Assembly (NCBI RefSeq): GCF_039822265.1
Contig: NZ_JBAJEX010000001.1
Location: 186,001 to 250,000, forward strand
DNA: 64,000 nucleotides
Source of the DNA: Thiobacter sp. AK1
GTDB taxonomy: Bacteria > Pseudomonadota > Gammaproteobacteria > Burkholderiales > Thiobacteraceae
Direction of reading: 5' to 3'
Shown here: positions 26,437 through 36,590 of the stretch, one piece after another
Layout: the number at the start of each line of letters is the position of its first letter
Numbering within the stretch: the stretch's first letter is position 1
Made by a program: the position numbers and the translations under genes
The notes under the pieces: generated by a model
What the model saw: only the letters and a program-made list of their open reading frames with translations
What the model was told of the DNA's origin: nothing
Database searches by the model: none

Positions 26437-26931
26437 CTGCGAGAACACGGCAGCCGAAGCCGCGATGCGGTCATGCGATGGAAGGTCGGATAGGGGGCGA
26501 CACGTTCCCGTCGCCCCGGAAGGCGCACGGACCCACAGAAATGGCCATGAAATACGCCCGTATCCGCCTACGTGGGCATGACGTCCCAACCGTCAGTCCG
26601 GCTAGCCGAAAGGAGAGCCGGAATCCAGAAACGTCGGTGGCTTAAGCCGAGGCGTCCTGGATTGCCCCATGCGTGGGAATGAGGGTTCGTTTCGCACTCG
26701 GCGAGTGGAGCGGGGAAGCGACGCCGATCGCGGCTAAAGCCCCTCCCACAAGGTCTTCCCCACCCGGCTGGTGGGCGGTACTCAAGCCATGCAGGTCTTT
26801 CATTGCGCGCGCGGCTTGCTACGACCGGGAAATCGAGAAGCGGCGATAGTCCGGACAACAGGGGGCGCAATCGCCGCTTGCGCGGGAATGACCATCGCCG
26901 CGTAGCGTTTCGCGACTGTCAGCGCCCGCCC
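26437..26931. other. 495-bp intergenic stretch with decayed dispersed repeats
   Basis: Between yjbQ and the clpB 3' end. No plausible gene on either strand. It holds fragments of the GGAATCCAG / CTGGATT repeat family (about 26619-26665), a CGTGGGAATGAGG piece near 26672-26686, a REP-like core at 26726-26753, and CGCGGGAATGACC near 26880-26892. It looks like an accumulation site for short repeats. Confidence 0.6.
26726..26753. repeat. REP-like core sequence
   Basis: GATCGCGGCTAAAGCCCCTC followed by CCACAAGG resembles the GCGGCTAAAGCCGCTCCCACA REP core seen in pseudomonads and other proteobacteria, with one mismatch in the stem. Single copy here; no RAYT transposase in the window. Confidence 0.55.
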
Positions 26932-29529
26932 TCAGGCAGCCTGGGCGAGAGTTCCCTTCTCGAACACGATCTCGCCGCCACGCACATCGACGCGAATGAC
27001 ATCCTTGGGCCCGAAGTGTCCCGCCAGGATTTCCTTCGCCAGCGGGTTTTCGATCCGGGTTTGGATTGCCCGCTTGAGCGGTCGCGCCCCGTACACCGGA
27101 TCGAAGCCCGCCTTGGCGATTTCCGTCAGCGCCGCATCGGTGACTTCCAACCCCATGTCCATAGCCGCCAGCCGCTTCGACAGGTAGCCAAGCTGGATGC
27201 GAGCAATGGCCTTGATATGCTCCTCGCCCAAGGGATGGAACACTACCACCTCATCGATGCGGTTGATGAACTCCGGCCGGAAATAGTTTTTCACTTCCGC
27301 CAGCACCGCTAGCTTGATTACCTGGTAGTCGTCCCCCGCCATCTGCTGAATCATCTGGCTGCCCAGGTTGGAGGTCATGACGATCACCGTGTTGCGAAAG
27401 TCAACCGTGCGGCCCTGACCATCGGTGAGGCGCCCGTCGTCCAACACCTGCAGCAAGACGTTGAACACGTCCGGATGTGCCTTCTCCACTTCGTCCAGCA
27501 GGATCACGCTGTATGGCTTGCGTCGCACCTGCTCGGTGAGATAGCCACCCTCCTCATAGCCCACGTAGCCGGGAGGCGCGCCAATCAGCCGCGCCACGGA
27601 GTGCTTCTCCATGTACTCGGACATGTCGATGCGGATCAAATGGTCCTCGGAATCGAACAGGAATGCCGCCAGCGCCTTGCACAGTTCGGTCTTGCCCACG
27701 CCGGTAGGTCCGAGGAAAAGGAAGGAGCCATAGGGCCGGTTGGGATCCGACAAGCCCGACCGGGAACGCCGGATGGCATCCGATACCACGCGCACCGCCT
27801 CGTCCTGTCCCACCACCCGCTCGTGCAGGGCCTCTTCCATGTGCAGTAGTTTGTCGCGCTCCCCCTGGAGCATCTTCGCCACCGGGATACCGGTCATGCG
27901 CGAGACCACCTCGGCGATCTCTTCCGCGCCGACCTGGGTGCGCAAAAGCTTGAACTTGCGCTTTTCGGTTCCGGCAGCTTCGGCCTGCTTGAGCTGCGCC
28001 TCCAGCTGCGGCAACTTACCGTACTGGATCTCCGCCACCTTGTCGAGTTGGCCCTTGCGCTGCAATTCCGCCATCTCGGCGCGCAAGCGCTCTATTTCTT
28101 CCTTGATGTGCTGAGTGCCTTGCACCATCGCCTTCTCGGCCTTCCAGATTTCCTCCAAGTCGGAGTATTCCTTCTCCAGCTTGCGGATCTCTTCCTCCAA
28201 GAGCGCTAACCGCTTCTGGCTGGCCTCGTCCTTCTCCTTGCGCACCGCCTCGCGCTCGATCTTGAGCTGGATCAGCCGCCGCTCCAGCTTGTCCATCGCC
28301 TCCGGCTTGGAGTCGATCTCCATCTTGATGCGCGCGGCCGCTTCGTCGATGAGGTCGATGGCCTTGTCCGGCAGGAAGCGGTCGGTGATGTATCGATGGG
28401 ACAGTTCTGCCGCGGCGACGATGGCCGGGTCGGTGATCTCCACGCCATGATGGACCTCGTATCTCTCCTGCAAGCCGCGCAGGATGGCGATGGTGTCTTC
28501 CACCGACGGTTCTTCCACCAGCACCTTCTGGAAGCGGCGCTCCAGCGCGGGGTCCTTCTCGATGTACTTGCGGTATTCGTCCAGCGTAGTGGCGCCGATG
28601 CAGTGCAGCTCGCCGCGGGCGAGCGCGGGTTTGAGCATGTTGCCAGCGTCGATCGCTCCTTCCGCCTTACCGGCGCCCACCAGCGTGTGAATCTCGTCGA
28701 TGAACAGGATGATGCGCCCTTGCTCCTGGGCGATTTCCTTGAGCACGGCCTTGAGCCGTTCCTCGAATTCACCGCGATATTTCGCGCCTGCCAGCAGACC
28801 GGCCATGTCGAGGGAGAGCACCCGCTTGTTCTTGAGCGTCTCCGGCACCTCGCCATTGACGATGCGCTGCGCGAGCCCCTCCACGATGGCCGTCTTGCCG
28901 ACGCCAGGCTCACCGATCAGCACCGGGTTGTTCTTGGTGCGCCGCTGCAGAATCTGGATGGTGCGACGAATCTCGTCGTCGCGCCCGATGACCGGATCGA
29001 GCTTGCCTTCCCGCGCGCGCTCGGTGAGATCAATGGTGTATTTTTTCAGGGCCTCGCGGGTCCCCTCGGCTTCCGGATTCTGCACGGTTTCACCTCCTCT
29101 GATGGCATCAATGGCTTTTTCGATCGCGGCCCGGTTGGCACCCGCATCCTTCAAGGCGCGGCCGGTATCACCTTTGTCCTCGAGCGCCGCGAGCAGAAAC
29201 ATTTCCGAGGCGATGTACTGGTCGCCGCGTTTCTGTGCCTCCCGGTCGGTGAGGTTGAGGAGATTGTTGAGGTCACGGGAAATGTTGACCTCGCCTCCAT
29301 GGCCCTCGACCTTGGGCAGGCGGTTGATGGATGCCTTAAGGCCCGCCCGCAGCGCCTGCACATTGACGCCGGCGCGCTCTAGAATGGAGGCGCTACTGCC
29401 GTCCTCCTGGTTGAGCAGCGCCAAAAGCAAGTGCTGAGGCTCGATATAGGGATTGTCGTTGCCCACCGCCATGCTCTGGGCATCGGCGAAGGCCTGCTGG
29501 AACTTGGTCGTGAGTTTATCGAAACGCAT
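26932..29529 (-). CDS. clpB: Disaggregase chaperone ClpB
   Basis: 865-aa hexameric AAA+ chaperone that, with DnaK, rescues aggregated proteins. N-terminal Clp repeat domain (1-145), first AAA domain (GEPGVGKT), coiled-coil middle domain (about 400-530; [19 protein letters not shown]), second AAA domain (GPTGVGKT) and the C-terminal D2 small domain. Full length with no ClpP-binding loop expected. A sigma-32-type promoter lies directly upstream, divergent from nadC. Confidence 0.97.
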   Translation of the reverse strand: MRFDKLTTKFQQAFADAQSMAVGNDNPYIEPQHLLLALLNQEDGSSASILERAGVNVQALRAGLKASINRLPKVEGHGGEVNISRDLNNLLNLTDREAQKRGDQYIASEMFLLAALEDKGDTGRALKDAGANRAAIEKAIDAIRGGETVQNPEAEGTREALKKYTIDLTERAREGKLDPVIGRDDEIRRTIQILQRRTKNNPVLIGEPGVGKTAIVEGLAQRIVNGEVPETLKNKRVLSLDMAGLLAGAKYRGEFEERLKAVLKEIAQEQGRIILFIDEIHTLVGAGKAEGAIDAGNMLKPALARGELHCIGATTLDEYRKYIEKDPALERRFQKVLVEEPSVEDTIAILRGLQERYEVHHGVEITDPAIVAAAELSHRYITDRFLPDKAIDLIDEAAARIKMEIDSKPEAMDKLERRLIQLKIEREAVRKEKDEASQKRLALLEEEIRKLEKEYSDLEEIWKAEKAMVQGTQHIKEEIERLRAEMAELQRKGQLDKVAEIQYGKLPQLEAQLKQAEAAGTEKRKFKLLRTQVGAEEIAEVVSRMTGIPVAKMLQGERDKLLHMEEALHERVVGQDEAVRVVSDAIRRSRSGLSDPNRPYGSFLFLGPTGVGKTELCKALAAFLFDSEDHLIRIDMSEYMEKHSVARLIGAPPGYVGYEEGGYLTEQVRRKPYSVILLDEVEKAHPDVFNVLLQVLDDGRLTDGQGRTVDFRNTVIVMTSNLGSQMIQQMAGDDYQVIKLAVLAEVKNYFRPEFINRIDEVVVFHPLGEEHIKAIARIQLGYLSKRLAAMDMGLEVTDAALTEIAKAGFDPVYGARPLKRAIQTRIENPLAKEILAGHFGPKDVIRVDVRGGEIVFEKGTLAQAA

Positions 29530-29563
29530 GACTGTCCTTTCGGGATTTTTCGGGTTTCTCCCA

Positions 29564-29591
29564 ATATAGGGGGCGAGGGGCCGATTTCAAT
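29564..29591 (-). promoter_or_regulatory. Heat-shock (sigma-32) promoter for clpB
   Basis: Minus strand: ATTGAAA (29591-29585) against CTTGAAA, 12-nt spacer, then CCCCTATAT (29572-29564) against CCCCATNT. The predicted start lies near 29557, about 28 nt before the clpB ATG. Spacing and both boxes fit RpoH. Confidence 0.7.
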
Positions 29592-29604
29592 GCCGCTTTG
29601 GCGC

Positions 29605-29610
29605 TACAAT
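29605..29610 (+). promoter_or_regulatory. -10 box directly before nadC
   Basis: TACAAT, ending 8 nt before the nadC ATG at 29619, within GGCGCTACAAT. There is no Shine-Dalgarno sequence in the gap. No convincing -35 box. It lies next to the divergent clpB heat-shock promoter. Confidence 0.5.
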
Positions 29611-29618
29611 CCGCTGCC

Positions 29619-30458
29619 ATGACCGAAACCGACCTCGCACGGGCCATCGAGGCCAATGTCAGCGCTGCCCTGGCCGAGGATCTAGGCAGTGGCGATCTTA
29701 CCGCCGCCCTCATTCCCAGCGAGCGGCGCGCGCTGGCCACCCTGATTACCCGCGAGGATGCGGTCCTGTGCGGCCTGCCTTGGTTCGAGGCCTGTTTCCG
29801 CCATCTGGATGACGCGGTCGTCTTCCGCTGGCAGGCGCAGGAGGGCGCAACGGTCAGAGCTGGCAGCCTGCTGTGCGAGATCGAAGGCAGGGCGCGCGCC
29901 CTGCTCTCGGCGGAACGCCCGGCGCTCAATTTCCTGCAGACCTTGTCCGCAGTGGCAACCACCACGCGGCGTTATGTGGAAGCGGTGCGCGGCACGCGCG
30001 CCGTGATCATGGATACACGCAAAACCCTACCGGGTCTGCGCATCGCCGAGAAATATGCGGTGAGGGTGGGTGGCGGCGTCAATCAGCGCGTGGGGCTGTT
30101 CGACGGAATTCTGATCAAGGAAAACCACATCGCCGCGGCAGGCGGCATCGGTGAAGTGCTGGCGGCGGCGCAGCGGCTGGCGCCGCCGGGGATGCCCATC
30201 CAGATCGAGGTGGAGAATCTGGAAGAGCTAAAACAGGCTCTGCAGGCGGGGGCCACCTTGGTGTTGCTGGATGATTTCTCCCTGGAGGACATGCGCACGG
30301 CGGTGCGCATGGCGGCAGGTCGGGCGCTGCTGGAGGCCTCAGGCGGCATCACCCTGGACAATGTGCGCGCCGTCGCCGAGACCGGCGTCGATCGCATTTC
30401 CGTGGGCAGCCTCACCAAGAACATCCGCGCCGTGGATCTCTCCCTGCGCATAAGCTGA
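29619..30458 (+). CDS. nadC: Quinolinate phosphoribosyltransferase
   Basis: 279 aa. Converts quinolinate and PRPP to nicotinate mononucleotide in NAD synthesis. Conserved EDLGSGDLTAALIP, FLQTLSAVATTTRRYV, DTRKTLPGLRIAEKYAV, KENHIAAAGG, and the SGGITLDNVRAVAETGVD phosphate loop with SVGSLTK. The ATG at 29619 matches the family N terminus; a start 21 nt earlier would overlap the -10 box. Other nad genes are not in the window. Confidence 0.95.
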   Translation: MTETDLARAIEANVSAALAEDLGSGDLTAALIPSERRALATLITREDAVLCGLPWFEACFRHLDDAVVFRWQAQEGATVRAGSLLCEIEGRARALLSAERPALNFLQTLSAVATTTRRYVEAVRGTRAVIMDTRKTLPGLRIAEKYAVRVGGGVNQRVGLFDGILIKENHIAAAGGIGEVLAAAQRLAPPGMPIQIEVENLEELKQALQAGATLVLLDDFSLEDMRTAVRMAAGRALLEASGGITLDNVRAVAETGVDRISVGSLTKNIRAVDLSLRIS

Positions 30459-30473
30459 GCGCCGGGCGCGCCT

Positions 30474-31892
30474 TCAGACGTGAGCGGCGATGTATTGCTT
30501 CACCACCTCCACGTCAGCCTCCACCACCTCGACGCGCTGGGGACGCGACTCCAGATCGGCCAGGTCTGCGGGCCGCTCGGGTGCCCGGCCCAGCGCCTCG
30601 CGGATGGTGTCCTCGAACTTGGCCGGCAGCGCGGTCTCAAGACAGATGAGTGGTACGCCGGCTTCTCGATATTCCAGTCCCACCTTGACGCCATCGGCCG
30701 TGTGGGGGTCGATCATCTGGCCGTATCGTTCGAACACCTTGCGGATGGTGGCGATGCGGTTGGCATGGGTGCTGCGTCCGGACACGAAGCCGAACCCCTT
30801 AACCCGCGCGAACTCGCTGGCCGCAAGAGTGATGCCCTCGCCCCGGTCCACACGCGCCCACAGTTCACGGATGCGCGCCGCATCCCGGTCCACCGCGTCG
30901 AAGATCATGCGCTCAAAATTGGAGGCCTTGGAGATGTCCATGGAAGGGCTGGAGGTGGGCACCGTCTGCGCCCGCGGCGCGTAGCGGCCCGTCTTGAAGA
31001 ACTCGTCTAGCACGTCGTTTTCGTTGGTGGCGACGATCAGCCGACGGATGGGTAGCCCCATCATGCGGGCGATGTGGCCTGCGCATACGTTGCCAAAATT
31101 CCCAGAGGGCACGGAGAAAGAGACTTCCTGGCCGATTTCTTCCACCACGGCGAGATAGGCCTTGAAGTAATAGACCACCTGCGCCGCAATGCGTCCCCAG
31201 TTGATGGAATTGACCGCTCCGATGTGGTAGCGGGCCTTGAACGCAAGATCGTTGGAGACGGCCTTGACGATGTCCTGGCAGGCGTCGAACGAGCCGCGTA
31301 CGGCCAGGTTGTGAATGTTGGGTTCGTTAAGCGAATACATCTGCGCCCGCTGGAAAGGAGTCATGGCCCCATGTGGAGAGAGCATGAATACCCGGATGCC
31401 GCGCTTGCCCCGCATGGCGTATTCCGCCGCCGAGCCGGTGTCGCCAGAAGTCGCGCCCAGGATGTTGAGAGTCTGTCCTGTGCGCGCCAGGGTATATTCG
31501 AAGAGCTGGCCCAGTAGCTGCATGGCCATATCCTTGAAGGCGAGGGTGGGGCCGTTGGACAGGGCAAGGATGTACAAACCCGGTTCCAGGGCGCGCACCG
31601 GCGTGATGTCGCCGGCGTTTTCGCCCGGACGCGTGTGGCAGAACACGGTAGGGGTGTAGGTCCGCGCCACCAAATTCTTCAAGTCGGGGGGCGGAATATC
31701 CGGCGCGAAGCGGGAAAGGAGCGCAAAGGCGAGCTCCGCATAGCTCAAACCCCGCCAGCTCGCCAGCTCGTCACGGCTGATCGCAGGATAGCGCTCCGGC
31801 ACATAAAGCCCGCCATCCGAGGCAAGCCCCCCGAGGAGGATTTGCAAAAAACTTTGTGGCTCGGCATGGCCACGGGTGGAAACGTAGCGCAT
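30474..31892 (-). CDS. thrC: Threonine synthase
   Basis: 472-aa PLP enzyme that turns O-phosphohomoserine into threonine. N-terminal YVSTRGHAEPQSFLQILLGG, PLP lysine in LAFKDMAMQLLGQLFE, GATSGDTGSAAEYAMRGKRG, and SFSVPSGNFGNVCAG. Last gene of alaC-hom-thrC, 9 bp after hom. It ends convergently 15 bp from nadC. Confidence 0.96.
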   Translation of the reverse strand: MRYVSTRGHAEPQSFLQILLGGLASDGGLYVPERYPAISRDELASWRGLSYAELAFALLSRFAPDIPPPDLKNLVARTYTPTVFCHTRPGENAGDITPVRALEPGLYILALSNGPTLAFKDMAMQLLGQLFEYTLARTGQTLNILGATSGDTGSAAEYAMRGKRGIRVFMLSPHGAMTPFQRAQMYSLNEPNIHNLAVRGSFDACQDIVKAVSNDLAFKARYHIGAVNSINWGRIAAQVVYYFKAYLAVVEEIGQEVSFSVPSGNFGNVCAGHIARMMGLPIRRLIVATNENDVLDEFFKTGRYAPRAQTVPTSSPSMDISKASNFERMIFDAVDRDAARIRELWARVDRGEGITLAASEFARVKGFGFVSGRSTHANRIATIRKVFERYGQMIDPHTADGVKVGLEYREAGVPLICLETALPAKFEDTIREALGRAPERPADLADLESRPQRVEVVEADVEVVKQYIAAHV

Positions 31893-31901
31893 GGCGCGTC
31901 C

Positions 31902-33215
31902 TCAGCCCAGATGTTCCAATCGCAATTTCACCACTGGACCGCTCACGCTGGCCAGCGCCTCGATGCGCTCGATGGCGGCCAGCACGTGTTTTTCCAGCGT
32001 GTCATGGGTAAGCATGATGATGTCCACTTGTTCCTGTCCTTCCAGCGGCTCCTTCTGGATCATCGCGTCGATGGAGATACCCAGGTCGGCCAGGATGCGC
32101 GTGATGTCGGCGAGCACGCCCGGACGGTCGTAGGCGCGCATGCGCAGGTAGTAGGAGGTACGCACCTCGCCCATGGGCAGGATCGGCTCGTTGGACAAGG
32201 CATCCGGCTGGAAGGCCAAATGTGGCACGCGGTTTTCCGGGTCGGCAGTCGCCATGCGCGTCACGTCCACCAGATCCGCCACCACGGCGGAAGCGGTGGG
32301 CTCGGCGCCGGCGCCTCGGCCATAGTAGAGCGTGGCGCCCACCGCATCTCCCTTGACCAGTACCGCGTTCATCACCCCTTCCACGTTCGCGATCAGCCGC
32401 CGCGCCGGAATCAGAGTGGGATGCACCCGCAGCTCGATGCCCTGGTCGGTGCGCTTGGTAATGCCCAGCAACTTGATGCGGTAGCCCAGCTCCTCGGCGT
32501 AGCGAATGTCTTCCTTGGTGAGCTTAGAGATACCCTCTGTGTAGGCCTTATCGAATTGCATAGGAATACCAAAGGCGATGGCGGAGAGGATGGTCAGCTT
32601 GTGCGCGGCATCGATGCCTTCGATATCGAAAGTGGGATCCGCTTCCGCATAGCCGAGCCGCTGTGCCTCCGCCAGCACTTGGTCGAAGGGCAATCCCTTG
32701 TCACGCATTTCGGACAAGATGAAATTGGTGGTGCCGTTGATGATGCCCGCCACCCATTCGATGCGGTTGGCAGTGAGTCCTTCGCGGATCGCCTTGATGA
32801 TGGGGATGCCACCGCCAACCGCCGCTTCGAAGGCCACCATAATCCCCTTGTCCTGGGCCGCGGCGAAGATCTCATTGCCATGCTTGGCGATCAAGGCCTT
32901 GTTGGCAGTCACCACGTGCTTGCCATTGGCGATGGCCTGCAGCACCAAAGTGCGCGCTGGTTCCAGACCACCGATCAGCTCCACCACGATGTCGATGTCG
33001 GGATGGTTCACCACCGCTCCTCCATCGTCGGTGATCACCAATCCTTGCCCGCCGTACTGCTGGCGGGCCCGCTCCACGTTGCGCACCGCGGCCATGGTCA
33101 CGCGAATCTCGCGCCCGGCTCGGCGGGTGATTTCCCGAGCGTTGCGCCGCAGCACGGTGAGGGTTCCGCCACCGACGGTGCCGAGGCCAAGCAGGCCAAC
33201 ATTGATTGGTTTCAT
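31902..33215 (-). CDS. hom: Homoserine dehydrogenase with ACT domain
   Basis: 437 aa from the ATG at 33215. NAD(P)-dependent reduction of aspartate semialdehyde to homoserine. Rossmann motif GLLGLGTVGGGT at the N terminus, ANKALIAKHG, GGGIPIIKAIREGL, NGTTNFILSEM, and a C-terminal ACT domain (about 350-430; YYLRMRAYDRPGVLADI) for threonine feedback. Precedes thrC closely. Confidence 0.96.
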   Translation of the reverse strand: MKPINVGLLGLGTVGGGTLTVLRRNAREITRRAGREIRVTMAAVRNVERARQQYGGQGLVITDDGGAVVNHPDIDIVVELIGGLEPARTLVLQAIANGKHVVTANKALIAKHGNEIFAAAQDKGIMVAFEAAVGGGIPIIKAIREGLTANRIEWVAGIINGTTNFILSEMRDKGLPFDQVLAEAQRLGYAEADPTFDIEGIDAAHKLTILSAIAFGIPMQFDKAYTEGISKLTKEDIRYAEELGYRIKLLGITKRTDQGIELRVHPTLIPARRLIANVEGVMNAVLVKGDAVGATLYYGRGAGAEPTASAVVADLVDVTRMATADPENRVPHLAFQPDALSNEPILPMGEVRTSYYLRMRAYDRPGVLADITRILADLGISIDAMIQKEPLEGQEQVDIIMLTHDTLEKHVLAAIERIEALASVSGPVVKLRLEHLG

Positions 33216-33285
33216 AGTCAATTCCATTGCCAAAAAGGCAGAGGCGCCACCATTGCGCGATGGTGGCAACCTCCGCTGCGGGTTC

Positions 33286-34470
33286 TTAGAGCAATCCGTC
33301 TTTCCTGAACATTTCTTTCAACCCACGGATCGCCTGGCGCGTGCGGGCCTCGTTTTCGATCAGCGAGAAACGCACGTGGTCATCACCGTATTCCCCAAAA
33401 CCGATGCCTGGCGAAACGGCGACCTTGGCATCCGCCAGCACTTTCTTGGAAAACTCCAGCGAGCCCATGGCACGGTAAGGTTCCGGAATCGGCGCCCAGA
33501 CGAACATGGTCGCCTTGGGCACCTCCACCTGCCAGCCGATGGAATGCAGCCCCTTGCACAGAGCATCGCGCCGCCGCTGATACATCTGGCAGATCTCGCG
33601 CACGCAATCCTGGGGGCCTTCCAGTGCCAGGATACTGGCCACCTGGATGGGCGTGAAGGTACCGTAGTCGTGATAGCTCTTGATCCGCGCTAGGGCCGCG
33701 ACCAGATCTTTGTTGCCCACCATGAAACCCACTCGCCAGCCGGGCATGTTGTAGCTTTTTGACAGGGTGAAAAACTCCACCGCGATGTCCTTGGCTCCCC
33801 GCACCTGCATGATGGATGGCGCGCGATAGCCGTCGAAGACGATGTCGGCATAGGCAATGTCATGCACCACATAGATGCCCTGTTCGCGGCACATCGCCAC
33901 CACCTTTTCGAAGAAAGGCAGCTCCACACACTGCGTGGTGGGATTGCTCGGGAAGTTGAGGATGAGCATCTTCGGCTTGGGATAGGAGGTCTTGATCCCC
34001 TTCTCCAGCTCCTCGAAAAAGTCGAGTCCAGGCCGCATCGGAATGAATTGAATGTCGGCCCCAGCGATCACCGGTCCGTAGATGTGAATGGGATAGCTTG
34101 GGTTGGGCACCATCACGATGTCGCCGCGGTCTAAGGTCGCCAGGCACAGGTGAGCGATGCCCTCCTTGGAGCCGATGGTGACGATGGCTTCCGTGTCCGG
34201 ATGGATGTCCACGCCGTAACGGGTCTCATACCAGTGACTGATGGCCCGGCGCAGCCTGGGAATACCCTTGGACACGGAGTAACGATGCGTATCGCCGCGC
34301 TGAGCGCTCTCAATGAGCTTGTCCACGATGTGGCGCGGCGTGGGCTGATCGGGATTGCCCATGCCAAAGTCGATGATGTCCTCACCGCGCTTGCGTGCGG
34401 CGGCCTTCAACTCGCCCGTGATGTTGAACACGTAGGGCGGCAGGCGCTGAATACGGGGAAACGCGTCCAT
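33286..34470 (-). CDS. alaC: Class I aminotransferase, AlaC type
   Basis: 394 aa from the ATG at 34470. PLP fold-type I transaminase similar to AlaC, which makes alanine from pyruvate and glutamate. [32 protein letters not shown], Schiff-base Lys in [25 protein letters not shown], and the PLP-phosphate arginine region. Its position before hom and thrC is common in betaproteobacteria. An in-frame ATG at 34488 would add six residues; neither start has a good ribosome site. Confidence 0.88.
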   Translation of the reverse strand: MDAFPRIQRLPPYVFNITGELKAAARKRGEDIIDFGMGNPDQPTPRHIVDKLIESAQRGDTHRYSVSKGIPRLRRAISHWYETRYGVDIHPDTEAIVTIGSKEGIAHLCLATLDRGDIVMVPNPSYPIHIYGPVIAGADIQFIPMRPGLDFFEELEKGIKTSYPKPKMLILNFPSNPTTQCVELPFFEKVVAMCREQGIYVVHDIAYADIVFDGYRAPSIMQVRGAKDIAVEFFTLSKSYNMPGWRVGFMVGNKDLVAALARIKSYHDYGTFTPIQVASILALEGPQDCVREICQMYQRRRDALCKGLHSIGWQVEVPKATMFVWAPIPEPYRAMGSLEFSKKVLADAKVAVSPGIGFGEYGDDHVRFSLIENEARTRQAIRGLKEMFRKDGLL

Positions 34471-34502
34471 GATGCCCAAAATGGCCAAAAAGCCAAAAAA
34501 GT

Positions 34503-34508
34503 TATAAT
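34503..34508 (+). promoter_or_regulatory. -10 box between alaC and the Mth938 gene
   Basis: TATAAT on the plus strand within GTTATAATCTTAC; the reverse strand reads TTATAA and could serve alaC. No good -35 box on either side. The leader to the plus-strand ATG is about 55 nt. Confidence 0.45.
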
Positions 34509-34570
34509 CTTACCGAACCCTACCCCGCCCCGCAACGACACTCGAGGGAACACCAAGAGGCGCTACCGTC

Positions 34571-34939
34571 ATGAAACTCCATCTCGCCCAATTTGCCGGC
34601 CAGAACGCCTTCACGGGCTATGGGGCGGGCTATGTGCTGGTGAATGGCGAGCGCTTTGAGCGCAGCCTGATCGTGTTGCCGGACCGTCTGATCACCGACT
34701 GGACACCGCGCACCAGCGCGGAGCTGACGGAAGCAGACTTGGCGTTTCTGGCCACGCTCGCCGTGGATATCGTACTGCTCGGAACCGGGGCGCGGCTGTG
34801 CTTCCCCCCACCCGGGCTCGCCCAAACCCTGCCGCGCCAGGGCATCGGTCTGGAAGTGATGGATAGCCAGGCGGCCGCCCGCACCTACAACATCCTGCTC
34901 GCCGAGGGCCGACGGGTCGCCGCGGCCGTGATGTTATGA
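34571..34939 (+). CDS. Mth938-like domain protein
   Basis: 122-aa single-domain protein of the Mth938/NDUFAF3 family (DUF498). MKLHLAQFAGQNAFTGYGAGY start, SLIVLPDRLITDW, LGTGARLCFPPP and GIGLEVMDSQAAARTYNILL are typical. The mitochondrial relative NDUFAF3 helps assemble respiratory complex I; the bacterial role is unsettled. Convergent with yrfG. Confidence 0.85.
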   Translation: MKLHLAQFAGQNAFTGYGAGYVLVNGERFERSLIVLPDRLITDWTPRTSAELTEADLAFLATLAVDIVLLGTGARLCFPPPGLAQTLPRQGIGLEVMDSQAAARTYNILLAEGRRVAAAVML

Positions 34940-34969
34940 CCAAAGCCGCTTGCCGCGCCACGACTTCCC

Positions 34970-35632
34970 TCAGGTCGGCGTAAACGGCGTGACGTCGGCG
35001 AAGCGGGTGAGAACTGGGAATTCTTCCACCTGCTTGCGCGGTGCACGCGTGTCTGGCTGCGCCACCGCCAGCAGGTGCCGGATGCCATGGGCCCGCGCCG
35101 AGCGCAGCACGGGCAGGCTGTCGTCGATGAGCAGGGTGCGGTCCGGGGCAAACGGCTCTTGCTTTGCCAGGTAGGTCCAGAAGCTCGCCTCTTCCTTGGG
35201 CACGCCGAACTCGTGGGCGCACACCAGCCGATCGAAAAAGCGCGCAAGCCCCGTCTGCTCCATCTTCAGGGCGAGGCTGACCTGGTGAGCATTGGTCACC
35301 AGCACCACCCGCTTGCCCAGAGCTCGCACCGCTTCGAGGAAGGGCACCACATCGGAATGCACCGCGATCAGATGCGCCACCTCGCGCTTGAGACGGGCGA
35401 TGTCCAGTTCCAGCTCCCGGCTCCAGTAGTCCACGCAATACCACTGCATGCTACCCGCTAGCCGATCATAGCGTGCACGTAGTTGCGCGCGCGCCTCCTC
35501 GGCCGGTATCCCGTGCTTCTCGGCATAGCGCCGGGGCACGTGCTCGAGCCAGAAATGATTGTCGTAGTGCAGATCTAGGAGGGTGCCGTCCATGTCCAGC
35601 AGGACGGTGTCGATGGCATCCCAGTTAAGCAT
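34970..35632 (-). CDS. yrfG: HAD-family GMP/IMP nucleotidase
   Basis: 220-aa haloacid dehalogenase-type phosphatase colinear with E. coli YrfG. Motif I DTVLLDMDGTLLDL (catalytic Asp pair), helical cap, motif II VLVTNAH, Lys in FGVPKEEASFW, motif IV LLIDDSLPVL. The ATG overlaps the rpoS stop by 1 nt (TGATG), so it is coupled to the stress sigma factor gene. Confidence 0.9.
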   Translation of the reverse strand: MLNWDAIDTVLLDMDGTLLDLHYDNHFWLEHVPRRYAEKHGIPAEEARAQLRARYDRLAGSMQWYCVDYWSRELELDIARLKREVAHLIAVHSDVVPFLEAVRALGKRVVLVTNAHQVSLALKMEQTGLARFFDRLVCAHEFGVPKEEASFWTYLAKQEPFAPDRTLLIDDSLPVLRSARAHGIRHLLAVAQPDTRAPRKQVEEFPVLTRFADVTPFTPT

Positions 35633-36576
35633 CAGAAGAGCGCGTCCTTGGACACACCAGCACGGCGCAGGATCTTGCGTAAGGACTGCAGGGCTTCCAT
35701 CTGGATCTGGCGCACCCGCTCGCGGGTGATGCCGTGCGCCTCGGCCACCTCCTCCAGCGTGCTAATCTCGTGGCCATTGAGGCCGAACCTGCGCTCGATC
35801 ACGCTGCGCTGCTTGTCGGTGAGCTGGCTGAGCCACTCATGCACGTGCTGTTCCACCTCGACCCGCTGCAACCAGGTTTCCGGCAGGACGCCCTGCTCGT
35901 CGGGAATGGCCTCGCCAATGGACAGATTGGGATCGATGTCCAGCGGCGCATCGAGGGAGGCCATGCGCTCGTTGAGACTCAAGATATAGCGCACCTCCTC
36001 CACGTCCCGGCCCAGGAGATGGGCCACGTCCTCGGGCGTCGGATCGGGCTTGCCATGCGCCTCCAAGTGCCGCTGGGCGCGCAGATAGGTGTTGAGTTCC
36101 TTGATGATGTGCACCGGCAGACGAATGGTGCGCGACTGGTTCATGATCGCGCGCTCGATGTTCTGGCGGATCCACCACGTGGCGTAGGTGGAAAAACGGA
36201 AGCCCCGTTCCGGGTCGAATTTTTCCAGGGCGTGGATCAGCCCCAGATTGCCTTCTTCGATCAGATCCAACAACGGCAGGCCACGGTTCACATAGTGCTT
36301 GGCAATGTTCACCACCAGGCGCAAATTGCACTCGATCATACGCTGGCGCGCGGCGAAATCGCCCTGGGCCACGCGCCGCGTCAGTTCCAGCTCCTCCTGG
36401 GCGGTGAGCAGGGCATTGTGGCCGATCTCGTTGAGATAGAGCTGGGTGACGTCGGCATTGGGGTCAGAAAGAAAAGCCTCGCTGTCTTGAGGCGCCTCGA
36501 CGCGATTCTCGGCCGCCTCTTCGGGGCCCTCCAGCCCGCCTTCCAGCGGGTCGTTTTCCTGTGTGTCGTCAGGCAT
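35632..36576 (-). CDS. rpoS: Stationary-phase sigma factor RpoS
   Basis: 314 aa from the ATG at 36576. Region 1.2 ([21 protein letters not shown]), region 2 with the core-binding and -10 recognition helices ([37 protein letters not shown]), region 3, and region 4 helix-turn-helix ([20 protein letters not shown]). A TTG at 36594 overlapping the nlpD stop would add six residues. It lies after nlpD as in many proteobacteria, where a promoter inside nlpD often drives rpoS. Confidence 0.95.
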   Translation of the reverse strand: MPDDTQENDPLEGGLEGPEEAAENRVEAPQDSEAFLSDPNADVTQLYLNEIGHNALLTAQEELELTRRVAQGDFAARQRMIECNLRLVVNIAKHYVNRGLPLLDLIEEGNLGLIHALEKFDPERGFRFSTYATWWIRQNIERAIMNQSRTIRLPVHIIKELNTYLRAQRHLEAHGKPDPTPEDVAHLLGRDVEEVRYILSLNERMASLDAPLDIDPNLSIGEAIPDEQGVLPETWLQRVEVEQHVHEWLSQLTDKQRSVIERRFGLNGHEISTLEEVAEAHGITRERVRQIQMEALQSLRKILRRAGVSKDALF

Positions 36577-36590
36577 AGGAAGCTTGGCGC

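Noticed and set aside
26437-26931. CRISPR array or small RNA gene
   Set aside because: Repeats are short, diverged and irregularly spaced; no regular spacer pattern and no cas genes. No conserved RNA fold was recognised.
31635-33308. 557-codon open frame on the plus strand
   Set aside because: Lies opposite hom and thrC in a GC-rich region; composition is His/Gln/Asp-rich antisense translation with no domain, while the minus-strand genes are unmistakable.
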